Source: Apostichopus japonicus
Lineage: Eukaryota > Echinodermata > Holothuroidea > Aspidochirotida > Stichopodidae
Reading direction: 5' to 3'
Length of the DNA stretch: 64,000 nt
NCBI RefSeq assembly: GCF_037975245.1
Contig: NC_092577.1
Span: 36,572,898-36,636,897, forward strand
Within the stretch, counting starts at the first letter, position 1, and the number at the start of each line of letters is the position of its first letter. Shown piece after piece: positions 37,500 through 50,800 of this stretch. Under the pieces are notes generated by a model. The model was not told where the DNA came from, ran no database searches, and was given only the letters and a program-made list of their open reading frames with translations. Both the position numbers and the translations under genes were made by a program.

Positions 37500-38070
37500 C
37501 TTCAAAGACCACATGACAGCAACCTTCCTTTATGACATCTTGGATCCACCCCTGCTCTGGACCCCTTTGGCATCATATACTTAACCCCCTCCTCACCCAC
37601 ACCCTCTTTTATGACATCTTGGATCCACCCCTGCTCTGGACCCCTTTGGCATCATATCTTTACCCCCCTCCTCCCCCACACCCTTCTTTATGACATCCTG
37701 GATCCACCCGTCTGGACCCCTTCGGCATCATATCCTTACCCCCCTCCTCCCCCACACCCTTCTTTATGACATCCTGGATCCTTCCCTGTCTGGAACCCTT
37801 CGGTATCATATACTTACCCCCCTCCCCCACACACTCCTTTATGACATCCTGGATCCACCCCTGTCTGGACCCCTTTGGCATCATAAACTTACCCCCCTCC
37901 TCCCCCACACCCTCCTTTATGACATCCTGGATCCACCCCTGCTCTGGACCCCTCCGGCATCATATACTTACCCCCTCCTCCCCCACACCCTCCTTTATGA
38001 CATCCTGGCTCCACCCCTGCTCTGGACCCCTTTGGCATCATAAACTTACCCCCCTTCTCCCCCCACACCT
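37500..38070. repeat. C-rich tandem repeat, about 78-bp unit, about 7-8 copies
   Basis: TTTATGACATC(C/T)TGGATCC, CTGGACCCCTTTGGCATCAT and CTTACCCCCCTCCTCCCCC recur in order. The long open frames on both strands are a by-product of the repeat. Confidence 0.93.
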
Positions 38071-38683
38071 CTGACTTTAAGTTTTGATTAAATTTGTCAA
38101 GAACCATAAACACTAGGTATGCCTTGCCTGGAATTTTTCACAGGGGCACATTGACCTTGGGGGCCATGGAGGTTCCTAGTCTTCCAATCATCTGTCTTAA
38201 TTGATTATCCAGCAATGCATCATCATTAGAGAATATTATCACGCAAATTTAAAAGACAAAGTTACTAAATCCCACAAAAATGGCTTTTGTGCCATAAATC
38301 TTTCATAAAAAGTTTGCTTATCAAAATGAATCAACTTTTGACACAAATTTGTTTAATATTATTTTACTAACCTCTTGTGGTGATGAAGCATTTTTTAATC
38401 ACATTATACTATTGTTCGTAATAAAATTGATACAATAATTCACACAATTCCAAGAAATGCAAGCCAAGAACAAATCACAGCTATTGATTATTTTATCAGT
38501 ACCTGAGATTAAACCTAAATTCATCAGGCAGAACAAACTGTTTTGGCAATGAAGTAGGGAATGTTATCACATGTTTAACAACATCAAATTCCAAAGGTTA
38601 GATACCAACAACGTTCAGTATATGATGCACCAATGCATTAGCTTTTTGCACATTAGATGTGTTGCTGTACATGCAACCAGGTG

Positions 38684-38871
38684 CTAGGTATACATGAATT
38701 CCAGCTTTCGGGCTACTTTTAATAATTTGACCTCTTCGAAAGGGGATGCTTCTAGGTGGGCCCCAACTGGAAGGTTGTCGATGAAACCGACATTTAGGGA
38801 CAAAGCCGGAAACCCAGTCAGATCGGCAGAGAAGAGGTTGTCACTCATGTTCTCAGATTCAGTTATCAGAT
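38684..38871 (-). CDS. Amidase exon 11 (C-terminus and stop)
   Basis: Follows TTTTCTGTAG; G|AT gives Asp470. It codes for [20 protein letters not shown] and DNLPVGAHL and ends LEFMYT-TAG. TG-PALS---G-----PVG is the conserved C-terminal block. The end is shorter than usual for the family, so a further alternative 3' exon cannot be excluded. Confidence 0.87.
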
Positions 38872-41800
38872 CTACAGAAAATAAAATATGAAAAGAGGTT
38901 CTCACTCATGCTGTCAAATTCAGTTAACAGATTTGTGAAGGATTCCACACAAATTATGCATTATTTGTTTGGAATATCTCTAACATGCATGATATTTCAA
39001 ACTTTTGTGGCAACATTGTGTGACAAATACTTATAAGTGAAATACATTTAGCAAAACAGTCTTTGCTGAAGTTTAGAGCCATCAAGTAAATGCATTTTCT
39101 TTTGTTGATTCCCTTAACCTCAGCAAGCTACATATATGGGTTTTCAACCACATGTTTTCCAATATTCCAAGTTATGCAAATATCCAAACTAATATTTTAG
39201 TATATATGAACATGAGGTATGTACTTAAAAATATAAAATTGCTAAAAGAAAATAATATTAAATGCAAACCAAATAGTCAACAGTTACACATAAAACCTTC
39301 AGGACACCTACTTAAAGAACAGTTTGACTTTAATTTCTTACTGAATTTTGACCTTGTAGATATTTAATTCTATAAATACCTAATGGATGAGTTTATGGTT
39401 TATTTATATTGGCAGTTTAATGCTATAGCTACCAGATGTGACAAATCCAATTAAAGCCCGGCAGCAACGATAACAACCATCGACTGGATGTCCCTAATTT
39501 CAGGTGTCAATTACACATCAAATGGTGCAGGCCTACAAAACGGAAACACCTTGTAATATCCTATTGATATTGCTCAACTATTAAATTATAAAGCTTAAGT
39601 TGATGCCCTTTAATGACCTTCATAAACTTGGAGTGCATAAAGAAAGCCATAATAAGGTGTCCTCACCCTCCACCCAGAGATTAAGCCAGCCTTGCTTTGC
39701 ACAGCCAGTTCTGCAAAATCACAACCTAAATTGTGAACAACTTTCGGAATATATGTGAACCCTGCATCTAATTCATGTAAATTTCTACCACTTGCAATGG
39801 CCTTATTGATTTGTTTGTAAACAATATTTATCGATGTTGAAATATTTTGTGCAATGATTCATAAACAAGAGAGGAGAGGGAAAAAAATAATGGGAAAGTA
39901 CTATTTATCAATCTTTTACAACCAATGTTGGAAAGTCAGGCCACAACAGGGCCGACCAGGGACGGATGATGGTGGAGAGGGATGATGACTGGGGGAGGGG
40001 GGGATGGATGATTACCAGGAGGGTGATAACAGGGGATGCATGATGATTGGCAGGGATGATGACGGTGAACAGATCATGATGATGGGGAGGGATGTTTACT
40101 ATACAAAGTAGATATTTTATTCCATACTGTAGCTAGCAATTAACCATTTCCATTGAACTATGAAGTTGCTAAAAGGCCCTTAGAATAGCTCCAAAAAGCA
40201 TGAAACTTTGCCCTCAGATAACCCAAACAATTGCAAAATATCACAGGGGCTGTTGATGCCCACACGTGTCCCTCAAGAAAATTCGTTTGCAATGTTTTGG
40301 CATCATGATTTTGTGACACAAAAATAGCACACCCAGTTTTTCATTTGCACACCTAAATGGCCAAATCCTGCCACAACCCCCTCCTCTACCCCAACCCCCC
40401 AGACCCTCAACATGACCCTTTAAAGTAAACATTATCTTTTACCAGTATTTAGTATCCATGATATTCAAGCCTGCCTATTTTGTATCATCTCAGGCATAGG
40501 CGTACGAGGCGGGGGGGCAGGGGGGCAGACTGCCCCCCCAAATTTCCAGAGGACAAGAAATTCGGGCAAAAGTCCTGAAAAATTCGGGCAGCCTAAGAGG
40601 AGAAAGAATTTTTTTTTTTTTTTTCTCCTCTTAGGCTGCCCGAATTTTTCAGGACTTTTGCCCGAATTTCTTGTCCTCTGGAAATATATATAAATATGCA
40701 GTAGCTTGCCCGAATCTTTTTCAAATTTTTGCCCCACAATTCCATGGTTTTCTTTATTTAGCATCATGATGCCCGAATATTTCCGTGTAACACCACCGTA
40801 AGCGCAGTTCATCTGGGCTACCACGCTTTTTGCTCGATCAATTTTTTTCTAACTAGTCAATTGCATACCTAGACCAAGGGCGGCGGAACCGGGGGGGGCA
40901 CAGGGGGCACGTGCCCCCCACTTTTCCTCAGGTTAAAAAATGTGCCTTTTTTCTACATAAAAATTGAGGTGCCTCAAGTTAGCAAGAGGCCAGGGAACCA
41001 GAATGAACACTCGGGGAGGGCCGTTTCCAGCCATCTGAGGGGTTTATAAAACCAAAAATTTTCTCTATAGTACGCTCCGCGCCAACTGATGGTGGCGCTC
41101 CGCTCAGATAGTCGTGCATACAACTTTGCAAATCCTGGCTAAGCCTGTGACTTTTAATGAATTTCTGTTGGTCAAACTCAAAGCTATTTCGAATGGAAAA
41201 AATTTGTTAAGATATTAACAAGAAAAAAAAACTCTAATTCGGAAGATTCCTACATTAGCAACTAGCATGATTTCACCTCATTTTGTCTCAAAAGAAAACT
41301 TCCTTGTTTCCCAATTTGCGCTTTGGATATTGCAGTGCTAGTATGCATATTTTCCTTTGGGGGGGGGGGGCGTTGATGGAGTGATGTGTATACACAAATA
41401 AGATAATACAATAAGAGTTATAAATTAGGGTACTAAATATAAGGCTGTATCATTCCAATCGAATTTTTGCAAAGTGCCCTTTGATGTCGGTGCCTCCCCC
41501 CCCCCAGAATAAAAGTGCTTCTGCCGCCCTTGACCTGGACATCCCCAACATGAGTGTATATAAGAAACATTTTCTTTTCCATGGATGGTGGGGGGGTGCC
41601 TACAAGTACAGGTTTATCATATTCTTTGTTATATTTTATACTTTTTTTGTGAGACAAATTGCAGTCTCAGCCGACACAGCGACATTATCCCGCCTACGTG
41701 TCGTTGAACAATGTATGTTTTTCTGGAGGTAGCTGAGTACTGTGTTAAAATAATAAATAAGGTAACTAAATAGGAGCTTAAAAAATATACTGTCCCATTT

Positions 41801-44800
41801 TTCCCCTTCAAAGTGATGTTACCATTTTTTCTTCTTCTAATTTACCAAATTTTTGGGGAAGTGTAAATTTCTAAAACGTGAGATTATAAAATAAAGAATG
41901 TTTAGGTGCAACTTGCAAGGCCTCAGAAGTGCCGTTTCCGGCAATCTGAGAGGCATTGTTTGCCAAAAATTTTCTTGTACGCTACGCGCCAACCGATGGT
42001 GGCGCTCCGCTTAGATAGTGTCACGGGAACTTTCGGGCACAAAAAGTTCTGCCCCCCCAAACTGAAATGGTCCCGTACGCCTATGATCTCAGGTTTGGAG
42101 GAGTGGAGGGAGAAATCTCCAAGTATAAAATGTTGTGGGAACAGGTGGGGGGGGGGGATTTGGTAAAAGTCACCGCACATTAAGGCTCACTGGGCCCATT
42201 GCCCATTATACCACTCCTAAAAGTTGCCGTCACTCTCCTTTCTAGTCATCTGCAACTATTATAACTATTCCAACCATCTCTATTACTTCTCCTAAGGGTA
42301 CATTCTTTTTTGCTGCTTCTTAACAATGAGAAGAGGAAGACACCATGTACTCACCAAACACTGAACTGTCTTTGGTGGGTAACTTGGGTGCTAAAAACGG
42401 GACTGTTGGCATAGCAACAACATCGTACGTCTTAAGGATTGCCTCATATTCTTCTCTCAGTAAACGTCTGAGATTCTGAGCTTTACCGTACCACTGGCCA
42501 GGATAGTTCTGTTTGATATATTCCGCAGATAACATAAACATCTAAATTAAAAGAGAAAAATGAACAACTCTGAATTTATGGATCCCAACTTACAACTATA
42601 TTTGTTTGATGATTTAAAGGTCATTTCATGACTTTCTAACATTACAAAGAGAAGCTATATTTGCAAGCTGTGTGGTAGAACACATTGTGGGCTGAGTGTG
42701 GCTGGTTGGCCGAATGCAGCCCTCGAGCCAATTTTCTGCCTTCAATGATAAGGTTTGCTCAACTCTAGTAATGCTGTGCACTGAATTTGAATGGCAAGGA
42801 TAGAGGGTTAGGGCATACTTGTAATCTGCCAATTTTTTGCCTTTTGCTGATTTTGAGCTCTGAGATAAATGAAGGCAACATACTATTGACAACAATTACT
42901 GTGGTAGTCTACCCGTCCTTGCATTCCACCTCACAGCTGCTATCTTCCTATTCCTACTGACCCTCCTAATATGGTTTGAAAACCATGAAATGTGTATTTT
43001 TATAAAAATACGACTACAGGCCCAGTCACCTTTTAAGGTAGGCAAATTTGATGGATATCCAAATCTCCATTCTCAAACGTTCCTTTATTGTATACACACC
43101 TATGTGTTTACACACCTATATGTTTACACACCTATGTGTTTACACACCTATGTATTTACACATCTATGTGATTACACATCTATGTGTTTACACACATATG
43201 TGTTTACACACCTATATGTTTACACACCTATGTGTTTACCTTGCCATTGTGTGAGAGATCCTTGGCTTTGGTCTTGAAAGATTTTCCAGCAAAGGCCATC
43301 ATACTTGTTGGATAGAAGCCGGAATGTCCAGTTCCACCACCTATTGTAATGTAATGTAAATAAAATCTTATATAGCGCACTACGCGCGATGCATCTGTGC
43401 GCTTTACAAACAATCTAGAAAATACAATGCCATAAAACATTAAATAGAAAAAACAGTAAATACATATACCATCTACAGAAATATACAGAAATATGAGATC
43501 GAAAAACTATTGAAAGTACTGGTGAAGCGTAAATTCGATAAAACAGATTGACTACAAAATCTACAATTTGAATGCTAAAAAGTGAAAATTGTGATCAGGT
43601 ACGTGCTACTGTATGTTCTTCAAAGGAGTGTTGCAGCATATACACTCTGAGAACCTTCACGGTCTGACTGCTGTCAAGGAGGCAAACTGCTGAGCTAGAA
43701 GGGGCCCCTAAGGGTCATGGCTGGAAGTTTTTGTGTAATAATTGATTTGTGCCATCATAACCCCAGTGAACATGGGTCTGCATCCTACCCCATTTGCAAC
43801 CACCCCCCCCCCCCTCATACCCCCTTACATTCTGAAAACTGTATCAGGCTACCTGGCTAAGCAGTCCCTCCTTGAATGTCTGTACAATCACACCTTTTGC
43901 TTGCTTCATTTCTAGCCACTTAAAAGTGTATATTTATTTTAATTTTGTGATACCATGATAATTAAAACATGAATGTAGAAAGAGTCAGACATTTACCACC
44001 ACAGTTGAACATGTTATCAAAGGTTCCTTCACAGGCTAAGCATTCCCAAATAGCGCCACCTTTTGAGAAATGGGAGAGACACAGATCAGTAAGCTAGTAT
44101 TTCTCACAGGCTAGTCCTTTCTTTTACAAGACGGCCACTTGTTAGGATGTTATGTACGTTATATTGTGGTCAGGGGTGTACTGTAGTACCAGTGACGTGA
44201 GGTTAATACTTCAATAAAAACATAACTAACTAAAGTTGAGCTCTTATATATGATATTTTAGTTTCTGACATTTATAGGCAAATATGCTGCAAGTCAAGAA
44301 ATCGGTTATGTCTGGCTTGACCCTTAATGAGACAGGATACTACTAGAGATGTTTGTTTGAGCAAAAAGGCATTTTGAGAATTGCAGATTAAATAAATAAA
44401 AATCACGTTTCTTTATCTACCGACTGGTTGACATGCATGTCTGCAATAAGGTACACTTTAAGTTTTTTAACTTGAAAGCCAGACTGATAATGTTCAACAG
44501 CAAATTAGGTTTTGTTTTCAAAAGATCTACATTTTATTAAAAGGCAAAGCTATACTTCACCAGGGTAAATTAAACAACTTTACTAAAAACTAATATATTG
44601 AAAGGTCAATATACAGATATAAATGACTTAAGATCTGCTTCCTAACTGCACTTTTTTTTAGCTGCTAGTTTAAGTGAACTTTTCTGTTAAAACAGGATGC
44701 TAAGGAAATCATTCTGAAGAGGTCTTGTGTCACAATTAGGAATGTATCCCGGGGTTTGAGTCAAATTAAATCTTCCTTAGCTGTTTGACACTGTACAGGA

Positions 44801-47800
44801 TTAACTGACATGTCCTAATCATAGTATGTTAATACATTTCTATGCGTGTACCAATTAGGCCAGGACAGAGATGTGTGCTTTCCAATTACTGAGTGTGGGC
44901 CAGGGGTTAAGTTAGTGATTTCAGTGATTTGCATTAAGCATACACAAAAAATTGGAGATAATGATACCGGAAATTTTCACATGGACCTAGCCATTTCATT
45001 TTCAAACATAGTTGGCTATGGAGTGGGGAGGAGTGGGCATGTGTGGGGAGGAGTGGGGAGGGTAACTCACTTTCCCTTCTTCTTTATTACCATGGATCCT
45101 GTTCTGACCCCCTCCTGATGAGAAGTCACATAAATATTTAGGAGGTAGACAACTTGAAATTCAATAAATACACAATTTATATTGAAATGCATATAATAGT
45201 GACATTATTATCTATTAAAGTTGGAATTTTTTTTTACTTTTTGGAGAAAAAAGGTTGCGCTTAGAATATCCAGCTTGATGTCTGAATGCAAACAACACAT
45301 TCCAAAAATTTCATAGCTACTGCTAGCCAGAAATAATCATGTGGCTTGTTGATCTGATCAAATGCAATTCAACAGAAACAACATAGGTTATTGATCAAAT
45401 GCACTTCGACGGAAACAACATAGTTTGTTGATCAAATGCACTTCAACAGAAACAATGTAGTTTGGTGATAATCAAATTTGCATTTAAATAACAACAATAG
45501 TATTTATCATGCCGTGAATTACTGGGTATAGCTCCAACAATCTTAACTTGGCAAATAAGTAATATACAAGTCACATGAAGCTAGAGGTGAAACAGTTTCA
45601 CATAAGTCTAGACTCTTTGGTGCATAAGTACATAACTTGTTAAATAACTATTTAAAGCTTAATAACCTAATTGCACATTGATAGCTTAGAAGACAAAAAC
45701 ACTTTATTTGTGCAGATTATTGCACTAAATATGTTGAATACTCCTAGTGCACGTGAAGTGCAGCATGGTCCAAAGAGCTACCAGAGACATTTTAGTTTGA
45801 AAATATGAAGTGATGACAGTTTACTTACTGTAATTCAACATTGGTATTGAGACTTCCTCCACCTCAGCCCCAGCTTGTTTCAACGCCATGATGGCGCCTC
45901 TCACCAGATCGTTAACATAGTGGTCAGAGTGGGGCCAGTTGAATCCCTCTGACACGAGACCAATCTTCAATCCTGATATGTCGAAATCTTCTATCTGAAA
46001 GTAACATTTATGATGTTTCATTATATAATGGGTATAAGTATATATGTAACAACATACAAGAAATGACACAAAAGATAAATGCATAGTATATGTAGCATAC
46101 CCCATAGTGTGGCATAGCAAGGAGCAACTAGGTGCACCAATAGAAATGGGCCCCTAAGAACAGTCCACAACCATGGTTTGGACTTAGATGAGCAATGTTA
46201 GATATTGTGCACCTTTATATGCCCAGATATGCACTCACAATTAGCTATCTCATGTTGACTGAGGACTGGATTTCCAATTGATATGATTGCTTATTTCTTA
46301 TAATTATGTAATACGTATCCTTTCGAACGTAACCAGTTTGAGAATAACACAAAATAATATTCCTACTAGAATTTACTACCAATTTAATTTTGTTTTGAGC
46401 GAGCCCTATAATTTCAAATTGGAATCTTCTGAATGAAGAGAATTCAGCTACCACAGATTTGGTCTATTCCTGTTAAAACATCTGCAAATTTAGTTGTCAT
46501 GGTTAAGGAAATTAAAAGTGCCATGAAGGACAAAATTGCCAGCTAAATGATGAAAATATCTACAACGGTTAACAGACCACACTACTTTGATGATTTAGTG
46601 TGCTTATGCAAGCTAATGATCAGGTTTATAAACATTGTTTGATGGTATGCTTGTACAAGCTAATGAGGTTTGATGAAGCATTTCCCAATTATTTAGGAAC
46701 AAACTTTAAAGTTTGTGTATATTTGGTGCTCAGGTTGCCATCATCATGATTTTGTTTTAAATTTGGATTTTAAACATAAGTTTATGAAACCTTAGAGAAG
46801 TGTCAGATCGGATTATTTGCTGTTGGTGTTTGTTGTTTGCTGATTGGATGCTGTTGTCAAAGTGAATCGATTTTCCTGGTGTAAAACAAAGTATCCGGTT
46901 TCTGGTTTACAAGTGATACAAGCTTCAAATTCAATGTAAATGTGCATGATTATAAGAGAAAAATACCAACCTCTTTTGAATATTCATGACATGGTAATAT
47001 GCTTGGTTGGCGTGGATCAAGCCCATTATCATATCCAGCAAGTACCTGCAGAAAATGTAACAACAAATGAAACACGTCCATCTGAATACAAATATCCAAT
47101 CTATCATTCACATATGATCCAAAGGTGATGTTCTTGTTTGTGAAGGATTCTTTTGTACTTGACATGCATTTCCCTTCCAGATATAACATTAATTTGCCTG
47201 CAGGACTGTGATAATAAGGTGATGAAATTTATATTAACTGAGCATGTATATGGATATGCACTGGTTTATTTTCAATTTCAGCCTACCTGCAGGACTGTGA
47301 TAATAAGGAACTTTAAATTAACGGAGCATGTATAGGGATATGCACTGGTTTATTTTCAATTTCAGCCTACCTGCAGGACTGTGATAATAAGGAACTTTAA
47401 ATTAACGGAGCATGTATTGTATAGGGATATGAACTGGTTTATTTTCAATTTCAGCCTACCAAACTCCATGAAGTTGAGGGAGAGAAACCTGGCAAATTTT
47501 GTTATCAAGACCATTCACAAAGTGGTTCGCACACGGAATCTAAGATTTATCCAAACATATTTGTCTACTTTCAATTCACTTTCCCGGTGGAAGTTTATCA
47601 TTGAAAGCTCTATGGGAGCTCGCGAGTGAGAGAACACATTATACAAGCACTTAAAAGGGAACAGCTTTAAACCACCTGGTCATTCACACATGCATATAAG
47701 AGGGCTAAATTTGTCACAAGTTTGCATATTCCTTTACTGTCAATGAGACCCTAATTACTATAGTATAGGCCTATATTAGACAATGTTTTGCTACACCATT

Positions 47801-50800
47801 TCAATTAACCAAATGAATTAACAATCTAAGGATTGCGGGGTGGAGTCCTGGCCGGATCATTACGTTCATCATACATGAATAAGGGTGTGAATCATACATG
47901 AATTAGGATGTGAATCGTACATGAATAAGGGTGTGAAATTAGGGTGTTTATCTTGCATGTATTGACAGACATTGACACCGGCTTGCTTATTCAGTTAGTA
48001 CATAACAATACCTCCAACAGTAGAGCACAGTCATGGACGGTTTTTGCCATCGGACCTAAATGATCCAATGATGGATCCATGGACATAGCACCAGTGTAAG
48101 GTACCAATCCAAACGTTGGTTTCTGTCCCACGATGCCACACCATGCTGCTGGAATCCGTATTGAACCCCCTTGGTCTCCGCCGATTGCCAGGTCAACAGC
48201 ACCGGAAGCTACCTGCATGTGAAATAACATGCTACATTGTATATGTCACCAGAAGCTATTTGCAACATGTGCAAAACGCATGAAAGAAATGACACAAAAC
48301 ATCTTTAAATTGACTGATCGATTGCATACCGAAGAGGTCGTTTTTTAGGCTTGAAAAACTAGTCTAATTGGTGGCAGGTTAATAGACCATGCTTCATTTT
48401 CATGAATTTTAGGACTTACGATTAATGCATATAACTATTTCTGAAATCTACCGATATTTGTGCTACTTAACCTCACAATATGGGATTATTGAAGAGAGCT
48501 TGTAGAGCTATTTTGTGAGCAAAAAAATCTACTGTTTAAAGGAAAATGAGAGTAAAAACAAATAAATCTTATCCAAGTTAACAGGACACAAGTATTTCAC
48601 CCGTCCAAATTGTTGGTGCCCCTCCTTCAATTGTTGGTCCCCCTTCAACTCCTGGCTATGACCCTGCATCCAGCCCCTTCTCCCTCCTCCTCTCCACCCT
48701 ATCCCTCTCAACAAAAAACAGGTGAATAATTTCTAAATGATATCATAAGCCATTTATTCAATTTTACACAAGTTAAACAATTAAGTTCTGCACAAGTTTC
48801 TTAACTTGCACAATGCACTTAAAATGGGTTTTTTTTTCACCACAACAATATGCTAGTGAGCTACGCTGAGCTAATGAGCTACGCTAAGCTACGTTGAGCT
48901 GCTGAGCTACTGAGCTACGCTGAGCTAGTGAGCTACGCTGAGCTAGTGAGCTACGCTGAGCTAGTGAGCTACGCTGAGCTAGTGAGCTACGCCGAGGTAG
49001 TGAGCTACGCCGAGCTACTGAGCTACGCCGAGCTACTGAGCTACGCCGAGGTAGTGAGCTACGCCGAGCTACTGAGCTACGCTGAGTATAGTGAGCTACG
49101 CTGAGCTAGTGAGCTACGCTGAGCTAGTGAGCTACGCTGAACTAGTGAGCTACGCTGAGGTAGTGATCACGCTACGCTGAGGTAGTGAGCTACGCTGAGC
49201 TAGTGAGCTACGCTGAGCTAGTGAGCTACGCTGAGCTAGTGAGCTACGCTGAGCTCGTGAGCTACGCCGAGGTAGTGAGCTACGCCGAGCTACTGAGCTA
49301 CGATGAGTATAGTGAGCTACGCTGAGCTAGTGAGCTACGCTGAGGTAGTGAGCTACGCTGAGCTAGTGAGCTACGCTGAGCTAGTGATCACGCTACCCTG
49401 AGGTAGTGAGCTACGCTGAGCTAGTGAGCTACATTGAGCTACGCTGAGCTACTGAGCTAAGCTGAGCTACTGACTATACTAGTGCACATAGGATGTTGTT
49501 TTGAACTTCACCCCATTATGGCATATCTGTTGTGAAATGTGCAAATTACACGATATTGGGCATTTCAATAGGAAGAGTTTAGTCTGGACCAGAAAACAAT
49601 TCAGGGCTTCACAAGCTGTTAATCATTTTGAGAGGTAGAGAACAAATAGTACCAGTGCTGCACTTCCCCCACTGGAACCCCCTGCACTGTGGAGAGGCTT
49701 AACAGGATTCCTGATTGTCCCTTTCCCAGAGGTGAAACTGGATCCAGAAAAGCACAGATTCTCGCAGGCTGCCTTACCGATGATATGACCACCTGAACGA
49801 AATGAAGAAACAGAAGGAATGATCAAAAGTGATTTTGTCACATTAATTATGTCTTTCATCATAATTGAACCCCTCGTAGTTATTATGCTTGCATCCTAAT
49901 GAGACAAAATGGCAACATGTTATTTACTGCATGTATGTGGATGGATATCTGTCCCCAGTACACTTTCAGCAGGTGTTGTTTCAGAGCTGAGTTAATCCTG
50001 ATCTGTCAACGTTCATGTATTTTCCATCTCAGCTGTTTGTTGCATCTTAGCCTCCTACCAAGAATCTCCGTATTGGAGCTGGTGCAAGGCTCTAAACACT
50101 GTAGAATACAATTTCATTCCACCAGATATTCAGTAAATTTAACACTAAGATTTCCGGTCCAAGGGTAACAATCCATATTCAGCTCTCTTTGCTATCCTCC
50201 TCTCGACAAGCATCTCCCAGCCCTCTTCTTCCCTTCTCCACTTGTCTCACATTGCTTTGAAGTTTGGATCTTGCAAACCAAACCAAGATCAGAGATATTT
50301 ACAGCCTGGAAAATAATCATAGTAAATGACATATAAATGCATTATAATATATATATTATACTCTCAAAGGTAAAGTGTGCTTCCAATTCTGTCTCTCTTC
50401 CAGCCTACTGTACAACCCCTTTCTTAATTTCTCTACCCTTCCTTCCCCAACTGTAGCTTCTTACCTGTATCCCTCCAACTCACGCACTACCCTCCTGCTG
50501 GCAACACTTTCCATCTTCAATACCCCTAGTACCATGGGCGGCGATCATGGGGGGGGGGGGGGACGGGGGGACATGTCCCCCCCCCCAATATTTTTGTTGG
50601 GGGGATATAGTATCTAATATCCCCCCCAATATTTGGTGGCATAGTTTTTTTTTTAAGCATATGTTTTGTATTTTTTTATGATATCGCTAGTAATTTCAAA
50701 ATAGAAAATGCTTAGATGCAACTTAAAAGGCCTGGGAAGTGCCATTTCCAGCAATCTGGGAGGCATTTTCGGCCAAAATTTTCTTTTGCGCTTCGCGCCA

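Larger units (their letters stand above)
40495..42085. mobile_element. hAT-like MITE with 8-bp target duplication (ATCTCAGG), carrying a nested MITE
   Basis: Starts CATAGGCGTACGAGGC and ends GTCCCGTACGCCTATG, flanked by ATCTCAGG on both sides (40487-40494 and 42086-42093). It contains a 64-base-arm inverted repeat (40543-40685), a nested element (40875-41532) and the core GATGGTGGCGCTCCGCTTAG near 42000. It lies in amidase intron 10. Confidence 0.92.

Noticed and set aside
37660-38113. Long open frames on both strands of the C-rich array
   Set aside because: Low-complexity translation of a 78-bp repeat whose length is divisible by three.
42990-43277. Plus-strand ORFs with repeated [13 protein letters not shown]
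   Set aside because: Antisense reading of the 17-18 bp minisatellite next to amidase exon 9.
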